Source of the DNA: Rhodothermales bacterium
GTDB lineage: Bacteria > Bacteroidota > Rhodothermia > Rhodothermales > JANQRZ01
Length of the DNA: 64,000 nt
Direction of reading: 5' to 3'
Assembly (NCBI GenBank): GCA_028284265.1
Contig: JANQRZ010000006.1
Coordinates: 62,001 to 126,000, forward strand
Shown: positions 35,213-44,898 of the stretch, one piece after another
Layout: every line of letters starts with the position of its first letter
Position numbering within the stretch: position 1 is the first letter of the stretch
The notes under the pieces: generated by a model
Seen by the model: the letters and a program-made list of their open reading frames with translations, nothing else
What the model was told of the DNA's origin: nothing
The model's database searches: none
Made by a program: the position numbers and the translations under genes

Positions 35213-35238
35213 GCCCGTGCCAACCCTATGTCACGGGC
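35213..35238 (-). terminator. Possible terminator hairpin after ftsZ (end of the dcw operon)
   Basis: A 7-bp perfect stem (GCCCGTG / CACGGGC) with a 12-nt loop sits 13 bp downstream of the ftsZ stop on the minus strand. T-content after the stem is poor. Confidence 0.4.
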
Positions 35239-35251
35239 CGCCGTCCGTCGC

Positions 35252-36493
35252 TTAGTCCATCATTTTTCGCAGGAACGCCGGGACGTCGGTGTCTTCCTCG
35301 CGGTCGCGTTCGTTGCGGCGCTTGAAGTCGTCGGCTTGAAGGCGGCGGACGTTGGCCGGACGCTTCCGACTCGACTCCTCCTCGTCCAAGAGTGCCGGGG
35401 TGCGGCGTTCGTAAGCGGGCGTGTCGAGGTGCTTGAGGTTGTCTTCACCTTTGTAGCCCGGCACCGGCTCGTCGCCCGCGAGGCGGACGGTGCGGCGCAC
35501 CCGACCCTCGGGCCGCGCTGCGTCGAACCCGGTGGCGATGACCGTCACGCGGAGTTCGTCGCCCATCTCAGGATCGATGACGGTACCGAAGATGACCTCA
35601 GCGTCGTCTCCGGCTTCGCGCTGGATGACGGACGTGGCTTGCGTTGCCTCGCGGATGCCGAGGCTTTCGCCCGCGGTGATGTTGACGAGCACATTGCGCG
35701 CCCCGGCAATCGAGACACCGTCGAGGAGCGGGCTGGAGATGGCCTCCATCGCGGCGCGCTCGGCGCGCTTGTCACCCTGCGCCGTGGCCGAGCCCATGAT
35801 GGCAGTGCCGCCGTCCTGCATCGTCGTCCGCACATCGGCAAAGTCGAGGTTGATGAGACCGTGGACGGTGATGAGGTCGGAGATGCCGCGCGTCGCATTG
35901 TAGAGCACGTCGTCGGCCATCTCGAAGGCGGCCATGAGTGTCGTGTCGTCCTCGGCGATGTCGAGGAGCCGCTCGTTCGGAATCACGATGAGCGTGTCGA
36001 CGGTCTCCTTGAGGAGGTCGAGACCCTCGGCTGCGGACTTCATCCGCTTGCGGCCCTCGCAGTCGAACGGCTTGGTGACGACGCCGACGGTGAGGATGCC
36101 GAGGCGCTTGGCAATAGCGGCCACGACGGGCGCGCCGCCGGTGCCGGTGCCACCGCCCATTCCGGCAGTGACAAAGACCATGTCGCTGCCTGCGATGGCC
36201 TTCTCGATTTCGGAACGGCTCTCTTCAGCCGCTTCGGCCCCGACGAAGGGGCGAGCGCCTGCGCCGAGTCCTTTCGTCAGTTCGCGGCCGACTTGGAGCT
36301 TGACGGGGGCTTTGTTGGTGTTGAGCGCTTGGGCATCGGTGTTGATCGCCACGAACTCGACGCCAGTGATGCCTTTGCCGATCATGTTGTTGACGGCGTT
36401 GCCGCCGCCGCCGCCGACGCCGACGACGGAGATTTTTGCTTTCTCTTTCGCTTCGGCGTCGAAGGCGAAACGGGTGCTGAAGTGGTTATCCAT
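35252..36493 (-). CDS. ftsZ: Cell division protein FtsZ
   Basis: A 413-residue tubulin-like GTPase that forms the Z-ring. The N-terminus has [16 protein letters not shown], the tubulin signature loop GGGTGTGG is at about 113-120, and the T7 loop region reads LINLDFADV. The C-terminal tail has a charged linker and the conserved terminal peptide [11 protein letters not shown], which binds FtsA and other partners. It is the last gene of the dcw operon, 76 bp after ftsA; the longer gap may allow an extra promoter. Confidence 0.98.
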   Translation of the reverse strand: MDNHFSTRFAFDAEAKEKAKISVVGVGGGGGNAVNNMIGKGITGVEFVAINTDAQALNTNKAPVKLQVGRELTKGLGAGARPFVGAEAAEESRSEIEKAIAGSDMVFVTAGMGGGTGTGGAPVVAAIAKRLGILTVGVVTKPFDCEGRKRMKSAAEGLDLLKETVDTLIVIPNERLLDIAEDDTTLMAAFEMADDVLYNATRGISDLITVHGLINLDFADVRTTMQDGGTAIMGSATAQGDKRAERAAMEAISSPLLDGVSIAGARNVLVNITAGESLGIREATQATSVIQREAGDDAEVIFGTVIDPEMGDELRVTVIATGFDAARPEGRVRRTVRLAGDEPVPGYKGEDNLKHLDTPAYERRTPALLDEEESSRKRPANVRRLQADDFKRRNERDREEDTDVPAFLRKMMD

Positions 36494-36569
36494 GGGAGGT
36501 CCTCCGGGGGTTTTACGCCAGGTTGTCTTGCTGGAGATGGGTTGGTGAGTGGGGTGTGAGTGGGGTCGA

Positions 36570-37811
36570 TTAGAGTTCGTCGAACCAGCTCTTCATGCGT
36601 CCCGCGAGCTTGGTGACGAGGGTGTCGCCATCGCCGCCGACGCCGACCGCGAGGAGCGCCGACTCGGTGGTTTCGTGGCGAAGGCCGTAGAGCACGAGAC
36701 CGACAGCCGTCGCGTAGATCGGATCATTGACTTCTTCGATGAGGCCACCGGCGAGGCCGAGCGGCGTCCCGATCCGCGCCTCGACGCCGAGCACTTCCGA
36801 CGCGAGTTCGGCGGTGCCGGGGATGAGCGAGCCGCCGCCGGTGAGCACGACGCCCGCCGACAGGTGCCGCCCATAGCCGGAGCGTTTGATCTCGATGCCG
36901 ACGATCTCCATGATCTCCTCCAGCCGGGGCTGGATGATCTGCGCGAGCGTGCTCTGCCCGATGGATTTCTCGGGCCGCCCGCCAATGCCAGGAATCGTGA
37001 TCTCTTGGTCTTCCTCGACGAGGTCCACGAGCGCCACGCCGAACTGGTGCTTGAGCCGTTCGGCCTGATCGTCGAGGATGCCGAGGCCTTTGCGGAGGTC
37101 GTCGGTGACCTTCTCGCCTGCGACCGCCACCACGGCGGTATGGCGGATCGTCTTGTCTTCGAAGACGGCGATGTCGGTCGTGCCGCCACCGATGTCGATG
37201 AGGGCGACGCCGACGGCTTTCTCGTCTTCGTGCAGCACAGCATAGCTGGATGCCAGCGGTTCGAGGACGATGTCGGCGACTTCGTACCCTGCCTTCTCGA
37301 TGCAGCGATACACGTTCTTCGCCGCAGAGACGAGGCCAGTGATGATGTGGACGTTGGCCTCCAGCCGGATGCCGCTCATCCCGATGGGATCGGCGACACC
37401 GTCTTGGCCGTCGACGATAAACTCCTGCGGGATGACGTGCAGGATGCGCCGGTCGGCGGGCATGGCGACGTGCTGCGTGTCTTCGAGCAGGCGGTCCACA
37501 TCGCGCTGCGTGATCTCGCCGTTGCGACTTGAAATCACGCCCCGGCTCTGGAAGCTCTGGATGTGGTCGCCCGCGATACCGACGTAGACGCTCCGCGCCT
37601 CGACACCCGCCGAGCGCTCGGCCTCGCCGACCGCTTCCTGCACGGCGGCCACGGTCTTGTCAATATTGACGACGACGCCGCGGTTGAGGCCTTCGGAGTG
37701 GGCGACGCCGACGCCGAGGACGTTGATGCGGTTGAGATCGTCGGCGGCGGCGACGACCGCGCACACCTTGGTCGTTCCGATGTCTACGCCGACTACGATG
37801 CGTTCATTCAT
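36570..37811 (-). CDS. ftsA: Cell division protein FtsA
   Basis: A 413-residue actin-like ATPase that ties FtsZ to the membrane. The start at 37811 ([20 protein letters not shown]) places the first phosphate-binding strand at the N-terminus. The SHS2/1C region and the second ATP motif [13 protein letters not shown] are present, followed by [12 protein letters not shown]. The C-terminal [16 protein letters not shown] forms the expected amphipathic membrane-targeting helix. Confidence 0.97.
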   Translation of the reverse strand: MNERIVVGVDIGTTKVCAVVAAADDLNRINVLGVGVAHSEGLNRGVVVNIDKTVAAVQEAVGEAERSAGVEARSVYVGIAGDHIQSFQSRGVISSRNGEITQRDVDRLLEDTQHVAMPADRRILHVIPQEFIVDGQDGVADPIGMSGIRLEANVHIITGLVSAAKNVYRCIEKAGYEVADIVLEPLASSYAVLHEDEKAVGVALIDIGGGTTDIAVFEDKTIRHTAVVAVAGEKVTDDLRKGLGILDDQAERLKHQFGVALVDLVEEDQEITIPGIGGRPEKSIGQSTLAQIIQPRLEEIMEIVGIEIKRSGYGRHLSAGVVLTGGGSLIPGTAELASEVLGVEARIGTPLGLAGGLIEEVNDPIYATAVGLVLYGLRHETTESALLAVGVGGDGDTLVTKLAGRMKSWFDEL

Positions 37812-37843
37812 GGTGTTGGGGGGTTGTGGACCGCGAGCGGGGG

Positions 37844-38614
37844 TCACTCCGATCCTTCGTCAGTAATAATTTGTCCGTCGAAGCGGAGGTCGATCCGGCG
37901 GACGGGTGTGGCAGGGCGAGTCAAGAGGGCTTGGTGCCAGAAGGCGTGGAGGCGAGAGAGCTTGTCGGTGAAACCGGTCCGGCCGAGCGCGGCAGGGAGC
38001 GCACGACCGTCCGGTAGGGGTGCGGTGGTGAGGGTGAGCGCGCCGTCGGGGCTTCGCTCGATAGAGGAAATGAGGGCATCGATTTCGGGCGAGGTGGTGG
38101 CGAGCGCTGTGAGGAGTTCGAGGGTCGTGGCGTCGTCCGTCGGCTGTGTCGGGTTGAACGGACCGAAGGCACCCGAGAGGAGCGGCACGTCATAAGCCGC
38201 GCCCGCCACAACCGGCATTCTGAATCCGGCAGCATCGAAGAAGTAGGCTGGTCGCCCTGGTGCGTCGAGGACGAGCGCCACGGGCATGCGCTCTGTGACG
38301 GCGATGCCGAGGGTGCCCGTCGGCCAGCGCGTCACGCTCGCATCGGCCACCCACGGGTGACGGCGGGCACGGTCGGCGAGGATCGCTGGGTCGAGCGCAA
38401 ACAGCAGCGCCGAGTCCGGCACGGCGACTAGGTCGAGTACGGCACTCGTATCCGCGTGGACCACGTCCGACACTTCGACGGCGCGCACCGGCAGCGATGC
38501 TTGCCAGCGCCAGCCGAGCACGCCCACGGCAATAACCGCTGCGAGGCCAAGCACGGCGATCACACGCTGAACGAATCGGCGGCGGGCCTGCTGCTTTTTC
38601 GTAGGCTTCGCCAT
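37844..38614 (-). CDS. ftsQ: Cell division protein FtsQ/DivIB
   Basis: A 256-residue single-pass membrane protein. A short basic cytoplasmic end (KPTKKQQARRRF) precedes one helix (VIAVLGLAAVIAVGVLGW). A POTRA domain (VSDVVHADTSAVLDLVAVP to HPWVADASVTRWPTGTLGIAV) and a beta domain follow. The start overlaps the murC stop as ATGA. FtsQ links early and late divisome parts. Confidence 0.92.
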   Translation of the reverse strand: MAKPTKKQQARRRFVQRVIAVLGLAAVIAVGVLGWRWQASLPVRAVEVSDVVHADTSAVLDLVAVPDSALLFALDPAILADRARRHPWVADASVTRWPTGTLGIAVTERMPVALVLDAPGRPAYFFDAAGFRMPVVAGAAYDVPLLSGAFGPFNPTQPTDDATTLELLTALATTSPEIDALISSIERSPDGALTLTTAPLPDGRALPAALGRTGFTDKLSRLHAFWHQALLTRPATPVRRIDLRFDGQIITDEGSE

Positions 38615-40032
38615 CAGTCCACCTCCACGTTTTCGTTGAGGCCACGCAGGAACGCCTCCCCATACTTCCAGACATCGCCCGCGCCCATCGTAATCACCAG
38701 GTCGCCGGGCTTCGTCTCGGCGCGGAGATAGGTCGGCAGGTCCGTCTTCTCGGCGACGTAGCGCACGTCGCGGTGCCCGTAGCGGGCGGCGAGCGTGGCG
38801 AGGAGCTGGCCGTCGACTCCGTCGATGGGCTGCTCGCGTGCCCCGTAGACGTCGGTCAGCACGAGCACGTCGGCGTCATAGAAGGCACGGGCGAACTCCT
38901 CCTGCAAATCGCGGGTCCGCGAGTAGAGGTGCGGCTGGAAGACGGCAACCACGCGCCGATCCGGCCACCCCGTCGAGGCCGCGTCGAGCGTAGCCTCGAT
39001 CTCGGTCGGGTGGTGGGCGTAGTCGTCGATCACGATGAGGTCGCTGACCTCACCCTTGATCTGGAACCGGCGATCCACGCCGCTGAACGCGGCGAGCGCT
39101 TCCTGAATGTTGGCGAAGGGAATGTCGAGTTCCAGACCGACCGCGATGGCAGCGAGCGCGTTGCGGACGTTGTGCAGGCCGGGGACTTGGAGTGTCACGT
39201 CGCCCAGCATGGTCTTGTCCTGCACTACGCCGAACCGCGTGACCGAGCCGACCTGCTCGACGCCCTCGGCGCGGATTTGCGCCTGCCGACTCGTGCCGTA
39301 GGTAATGACCCGTCGTTCGACCTGATTCAGCACCTCGCGCACGACCGGATCATCAAGGCAAAGGATCGCAGCCCCGAAGAAGGGGACCGAGTTGGCAAAC
39401 TGGACGAACGCGCCCTTGAGATCGTCGAGGTCGGCGTAGATGTCCATGTGGTCCGCCTCGACGTTCGTGATGACCGCGAGCGCGGGCGTCAGGCGGAGGA
39501 AGGTCCGGTCGTACTCGTCGGCCTCGATGATGATGATGTCGCCCTCACCGCTGACGGCGTTCGAGTCGAAGACGGTAACTTTGCCGCCGACGATGATCGT
39601 CGGATCGAACCCGCCGTGCTGGACGACGAGACCGGTCATGCTGGTCGTCGTCGTCTTGCCGTGGGTGCCCGCGATACCGACACCGTACTTGGCGCGCATC
39701 AGCTCGCCGAGCATCTCGGCGCGGCGAATGAGCGGGATGCGAAGACGCTCGGCCTCAGCGGTTTCAGGGTTCGCGGCAGGCTTGACGGCGGAGGAATACA
39801 CCACCACATCGGCATCGGCGACGTGCCCGGCAGCGTGGCCCTCGTGGATGGTCGCGCCGAGCGAGACGAGACGCTTGGTTACGTCGCTCGCCCGGAGGTC
39901 CGACCCACTGACGCGGTAGCCGCGCGCGATCAGCACCTCGGCAATCGACGACATCCCGATCCCGCCGATGCCGACCATGTGGACGTTTTTGATCCGTCCG
40001 AAGGAAGCCTGTCTCCGCATCTCGTTTGTCAT
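38614..40032 (-). CDS. murC: UDP-N-acetylmuramate--L-alanine ligase
   Basis: A 472-residue Mur ligase that adds L-alanine to UDP-MurNAc with ATP. The N-terminal Rossmann domain has VHMVGIGGIGMSSIAEVL, the ATP loop is VGIAGTHGKTTTTSM, and the central domain has EADEYDRTFLRLTP. The C-terminal domain begins at the YAHHPTEI region and has VAVFQPHLYSRTRDL. The gene overlaps both murG and ftsQ by 4-bp ATGA junctions. Confidence 0.97.
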   Translation of the reverse strand: MTNEMRRQASFGRIKNVHMVGIGGIGMSSIAEVLIARGYRVSGSDLRASDVTKRLVSLGATIHEGHAAGHVADADVVVYSSAVKPAANPETAEAERLRIPLIRRAEMLGELMRAKYGVGIAGTHGKTTTTSMTGLVVQHGGFDPTIIVGGKVTVFDSNAVSGEGDIIIIEADEYDRTFLRLTPALAVITNVEADHMDIYADLDDLKGAFVQFANSVPFFGAAILCLDDPVVREVLNQVERRVITYGTSRQAQIRAEGVEQVGSVTRFGVVQDKTMLGDVTLQVPGLHNVRNALAAIAVGLELDIPFANIQEALAAFSGVDRRFQIKGEVSDLIVIDDYAHHPTEIEATLDAASTGWPDRRVVAVFQPHLYSRTRDLQEEFARAFYDADVLVLTDVYGAREQPIDGVDGQLLATLAARYGHRDVRYVAEKTDLPTYLRAETKPGDLVITMGAGDVWKYGEAFLRGLNENVEVD

Positions 40033-41165
40033 CCCGTCACCTCCTTCGTTTGGGTGGCGAGGTCAAGGACTTCGCGGGCGATCTCCTGCGCGGCATCAGG
40101 CCGGGCGATGGCAAGCGCCGCCATCTCCATCACGGCCAGTTGGTCGCCATTGTTGAGGAGCGCCTGAACGTTCGACAGAAACTCGTCGGCGAGGCGAGGC
40201 TCGGGCAGGAGCAGCGCGGCTCCTGCGTCAGCGAGCGCGGCGGCGTTCTTGGTCTGGTGGTCCGCCGTCACGTTCGGGCTGGGGACGAGGATCGACGGGG
40301 TGCCGGTGACGGCGAGTTCACTGCACGTAATCGCCCCGGCGCGGCAAACGGCGAGGTCGGCGGCGGCGTAGGCGAAGTCCATCCGGTCGAGGTACTGGAG
40401 CAGGCGGAGGCGCGGATGGTCGGGCATCTGCCGCTTGAGGTCGTCGAAGTAGCGGCGACCCGTCTGCCAGATGACGGTCAGCGATTCGTCGGCGAGGAGT
40501 GCGTCGAGGTTCGTGCGGAGCGCATCGTTGATCGGCCCCGCCCCGAGCGAGCCGCCCATTGCGAGCAGCACGCGCTGGCCCTCGGCGACCTCGAAATGAT
40601 CGCGGGCGGCGTTGCGATCCGCGTCGGCGAGGTCCGCACGAACGGGATTGCCCGTAAGCACGCACTTGCCTTCGGGGAAATAGTCTTTCGCTGCCTCGAA
40701 GGCGATGAAGACGCGGTCGGCGACTTTTGCCAGCAGTTTGTTCGTTGCCCCGGCGTAGGCGTTCTGCTCCTGAATCGCCAGCGGCACACCCCGCAGGTTC
40801 GCTGCGAAACCGACCGGCCCGGCGACATACCCGCCGGTCCCGACGACTACATCGGGGTCGAACCCGCCGATGAGCGTCCAGCTATCCGTCACCCCTTTGA
40901 GCAGTTTGAACGGGAAGGTGGCGAGCTTCAGCGAGAGCGTGCGCGGGAAGCCCGTCACGGTGACGGCGTGGATCGGGTAGCCCGCCTTCGGAACGGCCTC
41001 CCACTCCATCCGGTCGCGGGTGCCCGCGAAGGCAATCGCCACGTCGGGCGCTTCCTCGCGGAGGGCGTCAGCGATGGCGATGGCGGGGTAGACGTGCCCA
41101 CCTGTCCCGCCGCAGGCGAACAGGACACGGAGGCCGAGGACGCTATGTCGGCGCGGGCTGCTCAT
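40029..41165 (-). CDS. murG: UDP-GlcNAc:lipid I N-acetylglucosaminyltransferase
   Basis: A 378-residue GT28 enzyme that makes lipid II at the inner face of the membrane. The start at 41165 overlaps the ftsW stop as ATGA and leads into LFACGGTGGHVYPAIAIADAL. The second glycine-rich loop is MGGSLGAGPINDAL, and the donor-binding part includes VCRAGAITCSELAVTGTPSILVP. A longer open frame upstream is antisense-like and is not used. Confidence 0.97.
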   Translation of the reverse strand: MSSPRRHSVLGLRVLFACGGTGGHVYPAIAIADALREEAPDVAIAFAGTRDRMEWEAVPKAGYPIHAVTVTGFPRTLSLKLATFPFKLLKGVTDSWTLIGGFDPDVVVGTGGYVAGPVGFAANLRGVPLAIQEQNAYAGATNKLLAKVADRVFIAFEAAKDYFPEGKCVLTGNPVRADLADADRNAARDHFEVAEGQRVLLAMGGSLGAGPINDALRTNLDALLADESLTVIWQTGRRYFDDLKRQMPDHPRLRLLQYLDRMDFAYAAADLAVCRAGAITCSELAVTGTPSILVPSPNVTADHQTKNAAALADAGAALLLPEPRLADEFLSNVQALLNNGDQLAVMEMAALAIARPDAAQEIAREVLDLATQTKEVTG

Positions 41166-42325
41166 CGCTGCGTCGGGTCGGCGTGACGAGAAACGTTGAG
41201 CAGCAGCCCGGCCATGATGCCGGTGGCGAGGAGCGACGTGCCGCCGTAGGAGACGAACGGCATCGGCAGGCCGGTGACGGGCAGCAGCCCACTCGCCACG
41301 CCCGCGTTGACGAACCCGTAGAGCACGAGTACGGTCGTGAGACCGACCGCGAGGAAAAGACCCAGCGGATCGGGGGCCTGCCGGGCGATTCGCAGGAAAC
41401 CCTGAAAGAGTAGCACCACGAAGCCGAAGAGCAGCAGGCCTGCGCCGAGGAGTCCCCACTCCTCGGCGATGATGGCGAAGATGAAGTCATTGTACGGGGC
41501 CGGGAGGAAGTCGCGCTGGACCGACTTGCCGGGACCCACGCCGGTCAGCCCGCCCATCGCGATGGCGATGCGTGCCTGTTTGGCTTGGTAGCCCTCGTCC
41601 TGCTCGGAGAAGACCTGCACCTCCTCGGTGTGCGGGAAGACCTTGACGTTCAGCCAGCTCTCGACGCGGGCAGCGCGCTGCGGCGAGGTCAGCAGAAAGA
41701 GGTAGGCGGCCAGCAGTCCGACCACGACGAGGCCCGAGAGGTAGCGCGTCGGCACGCGCCCGACGACCATCATAATCCCGACCGCCGCTGAGAGCACTGC
41801 TGCTGTCGAGAGGTCTTCCATCCCGATGAGCGCAATCGTCGGCACAGTCCAGATGAGAAGCGGGACGAACCCACGCTCGAACTCATCGATGTAGGCCTGC
41901 TTCTTGGCGAGCAGCACCGCGAGGTGGAGAATGAGCGCGACCTTGGCGAAGTCCGACGGCTGGAACGAGAACCCGCCAATCTCCAGCCACCGCTGCGCCC
42001 CACCCAGCACGACGCCTGAGACCTGCACCGCTGCAAGTAGCAAGAGCGCCCCTGCGAGCAGCCACTTCGAGACCTTCGCCAGCCGCCGGTAGTCGAGCGT
42101 CGACACGATTCCGACCGCAGCCAGCGCGAGGCCGGTCCGCCCGAGGTGCCGGAACAGGAACCGCTCGGTGTCGCCGCCCGACTTGGTCTCGGCGAGGAAC
42201 GACAGCGCGCTGTACACCGCCACCACCCCGAGCGCGGCCAACGCGAACACGACCCACACGACGAGTTTGTCGGCGGGCTGGAGCGCGGCAGCGCGAGCTT
42301 TGATCTGGGAGGCGACGGTGCTCAC
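41162..42325 (-). CDS. ftsW: SEDS lipid II polymerase FtsW
   Basis: A 387-residue protein with about ten membrane helices and the SEDS motifs FAIIAEEWGLLGAGLLL, LLPVTGLPMPFVSYGGTSLL and an earlier FSFQPSDFAKVALI. SEDS proteins polymerise septal glycan together with a class B PBP, here FtsI of the same operon. I chose the GTG at 42325 (MSTVASQIKARAAAL), 13 bp after the murD stop; no strong ribosome-binding site is visible, so the start is less sure than the identity. Confidence 0.94.
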   Translation of the reverse strand: MSTVASQIKARAAALQPADKLVVWVVFALAALGVVAVYSALSFLAETKSGGDTERFLFRHLGRTGLALAAVGIVSTLDYRRLAKVSKWLLAGALLLLAAVQVSGVVLGGAQRWLEIGGFSFQPSDFAKVALILHLAVLLAKKQAYIDEFERGFVPLLIWTVPTIALIGMEDLSTAAVLSAAVGIMMVVGRVPTRYLSGLVVVGLLAAYLFLLTSPQRAARVESWLNVKVFPHTEEVQVFSEQDEGYQAKQARIAIAMGGLTGVGPGKSVQRDFLPAPYNDFIFAIIAEEWGLLGAGLLLFGFVVLLFQGFLRIARQAPDPLGLFLAVGLTTVLVLYGFVNAGVASGLLPVTGLPMPFVSYGGTSLLATGIMAGLLLNVSRHADPTQR

Positions 42326-42338
42326 AGGAGCAATCGGA

Positions 42339-43736
42339 TTAGAGGCTGTGGACGAGGCGCTTGAATTCGTCGCCGCGTTGCTCGTAGTTCTTGTACATGT
42401 CGAACGACGCGCAGGCGGGGCTGAGGAGGATGACATCGCCTTCCTCGGCCATGAGGCGAGCGAACTGGATGGCTTCCTCCATCGACTGAGCACGGGCAGC
42501 GGCTTTGGCGTAGTCGCCAAGTTCGAGGACCACTTTATCCCCGCTCTCGCCGAGGCCGACGACGCCCCGGCACTTCGCCTTGACGAGCGGCTGAAGTGAG
42601 GCGTAGTCATTGCCCTTGTCCCGACCACCGGCGATGAGCACGACCTGCTCGTCGAAGCTTTCGAGCGCGTACCAGACGGCGTTCACGTTCGTCGCTTTCG
42701 AGTCGTTGATGTAGCGGACGCCGCCGATCTCGCGGACGAACTCCAGCCGGTGCGGAACTCCCTCAAACGAGGCAAGGCTCTCGCGCACGACGTCAGACGA
42801 AATCTCCATCGCCCGGGCCGACACAGCAGCGGCGAGCGAGTTGTAGAGGTTGTGGCGTCCGCGCAGGGACAGGTCGGAGGCGGGCATGAGTACCTCTTCC
42901 ATAGGGGTCGGTTTATGTCCGCCGGAGGCGGACGTGGGTGCAGTGGGTGAGGTCAAGCGGAGAAGGATGGAACCGTCGCGGACGAAAGCTCCCTGATCGA
43001 GTTCGTGGTCGAGGCTGAAGGGATACCGCACCACACCAGCAGGTACATCGCGCTCGACGCGCTCGCGGACGAGGTCGTCGTCGTGGTTGTAGACGAGAAC
43101 GTCACCGGGCTTCTGGTTCTCGAAGATGCGCAGCTTGGCCGCGGCATACTTGCCGAAGTCATCGTCGTAGCGATTCAGGTGGTCGGGTGTGATATTGAGG
43201 AGCACGCTCACGCGAGGGCGGAAGGTGTCGATGTGGTCGAGCTGGAAGCTGGAGACTTCGAGCACGACCGTGGTGTCGTCGTCGCAGTCGGCCACCCGGT
43301 CCGCGAAGGCGGTCCCGATGTTGCCCGCGACAACGAGCGGTCGGTTGGCTGTGCTGACGATGTGGGCGACGAGCGAGGTCGTCGTGGTCTTCCCGTTACT
43401 ACCGGTGATGGCGATGATGGGCGCGTCACAGAACCATGAGGCAACCTCGATCTCGGAATAGACCGAGAGACCGCCCTTCATCGCGTTCTGCACGAGGCTC
43501 GACCGCGTGGGCACGCCGGGCGAGACGGCGAGAAAGTCAGCATCGAGTGCCCGGACGGTGTGCCCACCGAACTCGTAGGCGACGCCCGCCGCGTCGAGGT
43601 CGTCCCGCACGCCCGGTGCGGCACGGCCTTCTTCGGTGAGGAACACCTCGGCCCCCCGCACGGCGAGAAGCTTCGCCACGGCCAGCCCGCTGCGTGCAGC
43701 TCCGACGACGGTGACTTTTTTGCCTTCGACGTTCAT
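42339..43736 (-). CDS. murD: UDP-N-acetylmuramoyl-L-alanine--D-glutamate ligase
   Basis: A 465-residue Mur ligase that adds D-glutamate. The N-terminus is VEGKKVTVVGAARSGLAVAK, the ATP loop is AITGSNGKTTTTSLV, and the C-terminal region holds RYINDSKATNVNAVW and VLIAGGRDKGNDY, then LLSPACASFDMYKNYEQRG, all MurD hallmarks. Compared with many MurDs, a Pro/Thr/Ser-rich insert (about residues 258-275, TSPTAPTSASGGHKPTPMEE) looks like an extra loop. The start overlaps the mraY stop. Confidence 0.97.
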   Translation of the reverse strand: MNVEGKKVTVVGAARSGLAVAKLLAVRGAEVFLTEEGRAAPGVRDDLDAAGVAYEFGGHTVRALDADFLAVSPGVPTRSSLVQNAMKGGLSVYSEIEVASWFCDAPIIAITGSNGKTTTTSLVAHIVSTANRPLVVAGNIGTAFADRVADCDDDTTVVLEVSSFQLDHIDTFRPRVSVLLNITPDHLNRYDDDFGKYAAAKLRIFENQKPGDVLVYNHDDDLVRERVERDVPAGVVRYPFSLDHELDQGAFVRDGSILLRLTSPTAPTSASGGHKPTPMEEVLMPASDLSLRGRHNLYNSLAAAVSARAMEISSDVVRESLASFEGVPHRLEFVREIGGVRYINDSKATNVNAVWYALESFDEQVVLIAGGRDKGNDYASLQPLVKAKCRGVVGLGESGDKVVLELGDYAKAAARAQSMEEAIQFARLMAEEGDVILLSPACASFDMYKNYEQRGDEFKRLVHSL

Positions 43737-44887
43737 CGGATTCTGAGGACGAGGAGGGTGAGGATGACAAGCATCGCGGTCACGATCCAGAACCGGATCA
43801 CGATTTTAGCCTCATGGACACCGAGCGCTTCGTAGTGATGGTGGAGCGGGGCCATCTTGAAGACCCGCTTGCCCTCGCCCGTCTTGCGCTTGGTGTACTT
43901 GAAGTAGCCTGTCTGGATGATGACCGACAGCGTCTCGACGAAAAAGATGGCGCACAGGACCGGGAGCAGCAGTTCCTTCTTGATCATGATGGCGACGGTC
44001 CCGATGGCCGCGCCGAGCGCGAGGCTCCCGGTGTCGCCCATGAAGACCTGCGCCGGGTAGCCGTTGTACCAAAGGAACCCGAAGCACGCCGCCGCCATCG
44101 CTGCGACGAAGATGGTCAACTCGCCCGAGAGCGGGAGGAACAGGTCGTTGACGAAGTCGGCGAGGTTGGCGTTGCCGGTGATGTAGACCAGCCCGATGAG
44201 ACCGATCGAGACGAACGCGGCAGTACCGGTCGTGAGGCCGTCCAGCCCGTCGGTGATGTTGACGGCGTTCGAGACGGCGGTGACGATGAAAACGACGATG
44301 GGGATGTAGATCAGCCAGCCGATGTCGAACCCGACGAGCGGGCTGAGGAAGTCGTAGTCGAACGTGCCATTGGCGATGAAAGGCAGGCTCGTCAGCGTGT
44401 TCGTGTCGCGGAAGACCGGGAGGAAGTAGAGCATCGCGCCGAGGAACAACCCGAGCGAAGTCTGCCCAGCGATCTTGACCCACTCGTCCACGCCGTCCTT
44501 GTTCTTCATCACGACCTTGATGTAGTCGTCAGCGAAGCCAATCGCACCCATCCAGAGGGTCGAGAGGAGGACGAGCAGGACGTAAGCATTCGTGAGGTCG
44601 CCCCAGAGAAGCGTCGCGCCGCAGATGGCGAGCAGGATGATGACGCCGCCCATCGTCGGGGTGCCCGCCTTGTGTTCGTGGCTGACGGCTCCGGCGGCCT
44701 CGCCCTCGCGGACCGTCTCACCGAGTTGGCGGGTGCGGAGGTAAGCGATGATCTTCTTCCCGGCGAAGAGCGCAATGAGCAGCGCCGTCACCGCCGCGAG
44801 CGAGGCGCGCACGGTGATGAACTCGAAGACCTGAAAACCCGGCGGCTCGTAGGTCGCTTCCAGCCATTGAAAGAGGTGATGCAGCAT
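43733..44887 (-). CDS. mraY: Phospho-N-acetylmuramoyl-pentapeptide transferase
   Basis: A 384-residue polytopic enzyme that makes lipid I from undecaprenyl phosphate and UDP-MurNAc-pentapeptide. Signature segments are HEHKAGTPTMGGVIIL, GFADDYIKVV (catalytic Asp pair), NAVNITDGLDGL and FMGDTGSLALGAAIG, with a histidine-rich loop PLHHHYEALG. It lies 11 bp after murE; no murF lies between them. Confidence 0.97.
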   Translation of the reverse strand: MLHHLFQWLEATYEPPGFQVFEFITVRASLAAVTALLIALFAGKKIIAYLRTRQLGETVREGEAAGAVSHEHKAGTPTMGGVIILLAICGATLLWGDLTNAYVLLVLLSTLWMGAIGFADDYIKVVMKNKDGVDEWVKIAGQTSLGLFLGAMLYFLPVFRDTNTLTSLPFIANGTFDYDFLSPLVGFDIGWLIYIPIVVFIVTAVSNAVNITDGLDGLTTGTAAFVSIGLIGLVYITGNANLADFVNDLFLPLSGELTIFVAAMAAACFGFLWYNGYPAQVFMGDTGSLALGAAIGTVAIMIKKELLLPVLCAIFFVETLSVIIQTGYFKYTKRKTGEGKRVFKMAPLHHHYEALGVHEAKIVIRFWIVTAMLVILTLLVLRIR

Positions 44888-44898
44888 AGCTAGCAGGA

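Noticed and set aside
34841-36559. A 572-codon plus-strand frame over the tatD end and ftsZ
   Set aside because: ftsZ on the minus strand is unambiguous; this frame is its complement.
42890-42960. Insert in murD as a frameshift or foreign segment
   Set aside because: The frame stays open and all later MurD motifs are in place; it is best read as a variable loop.
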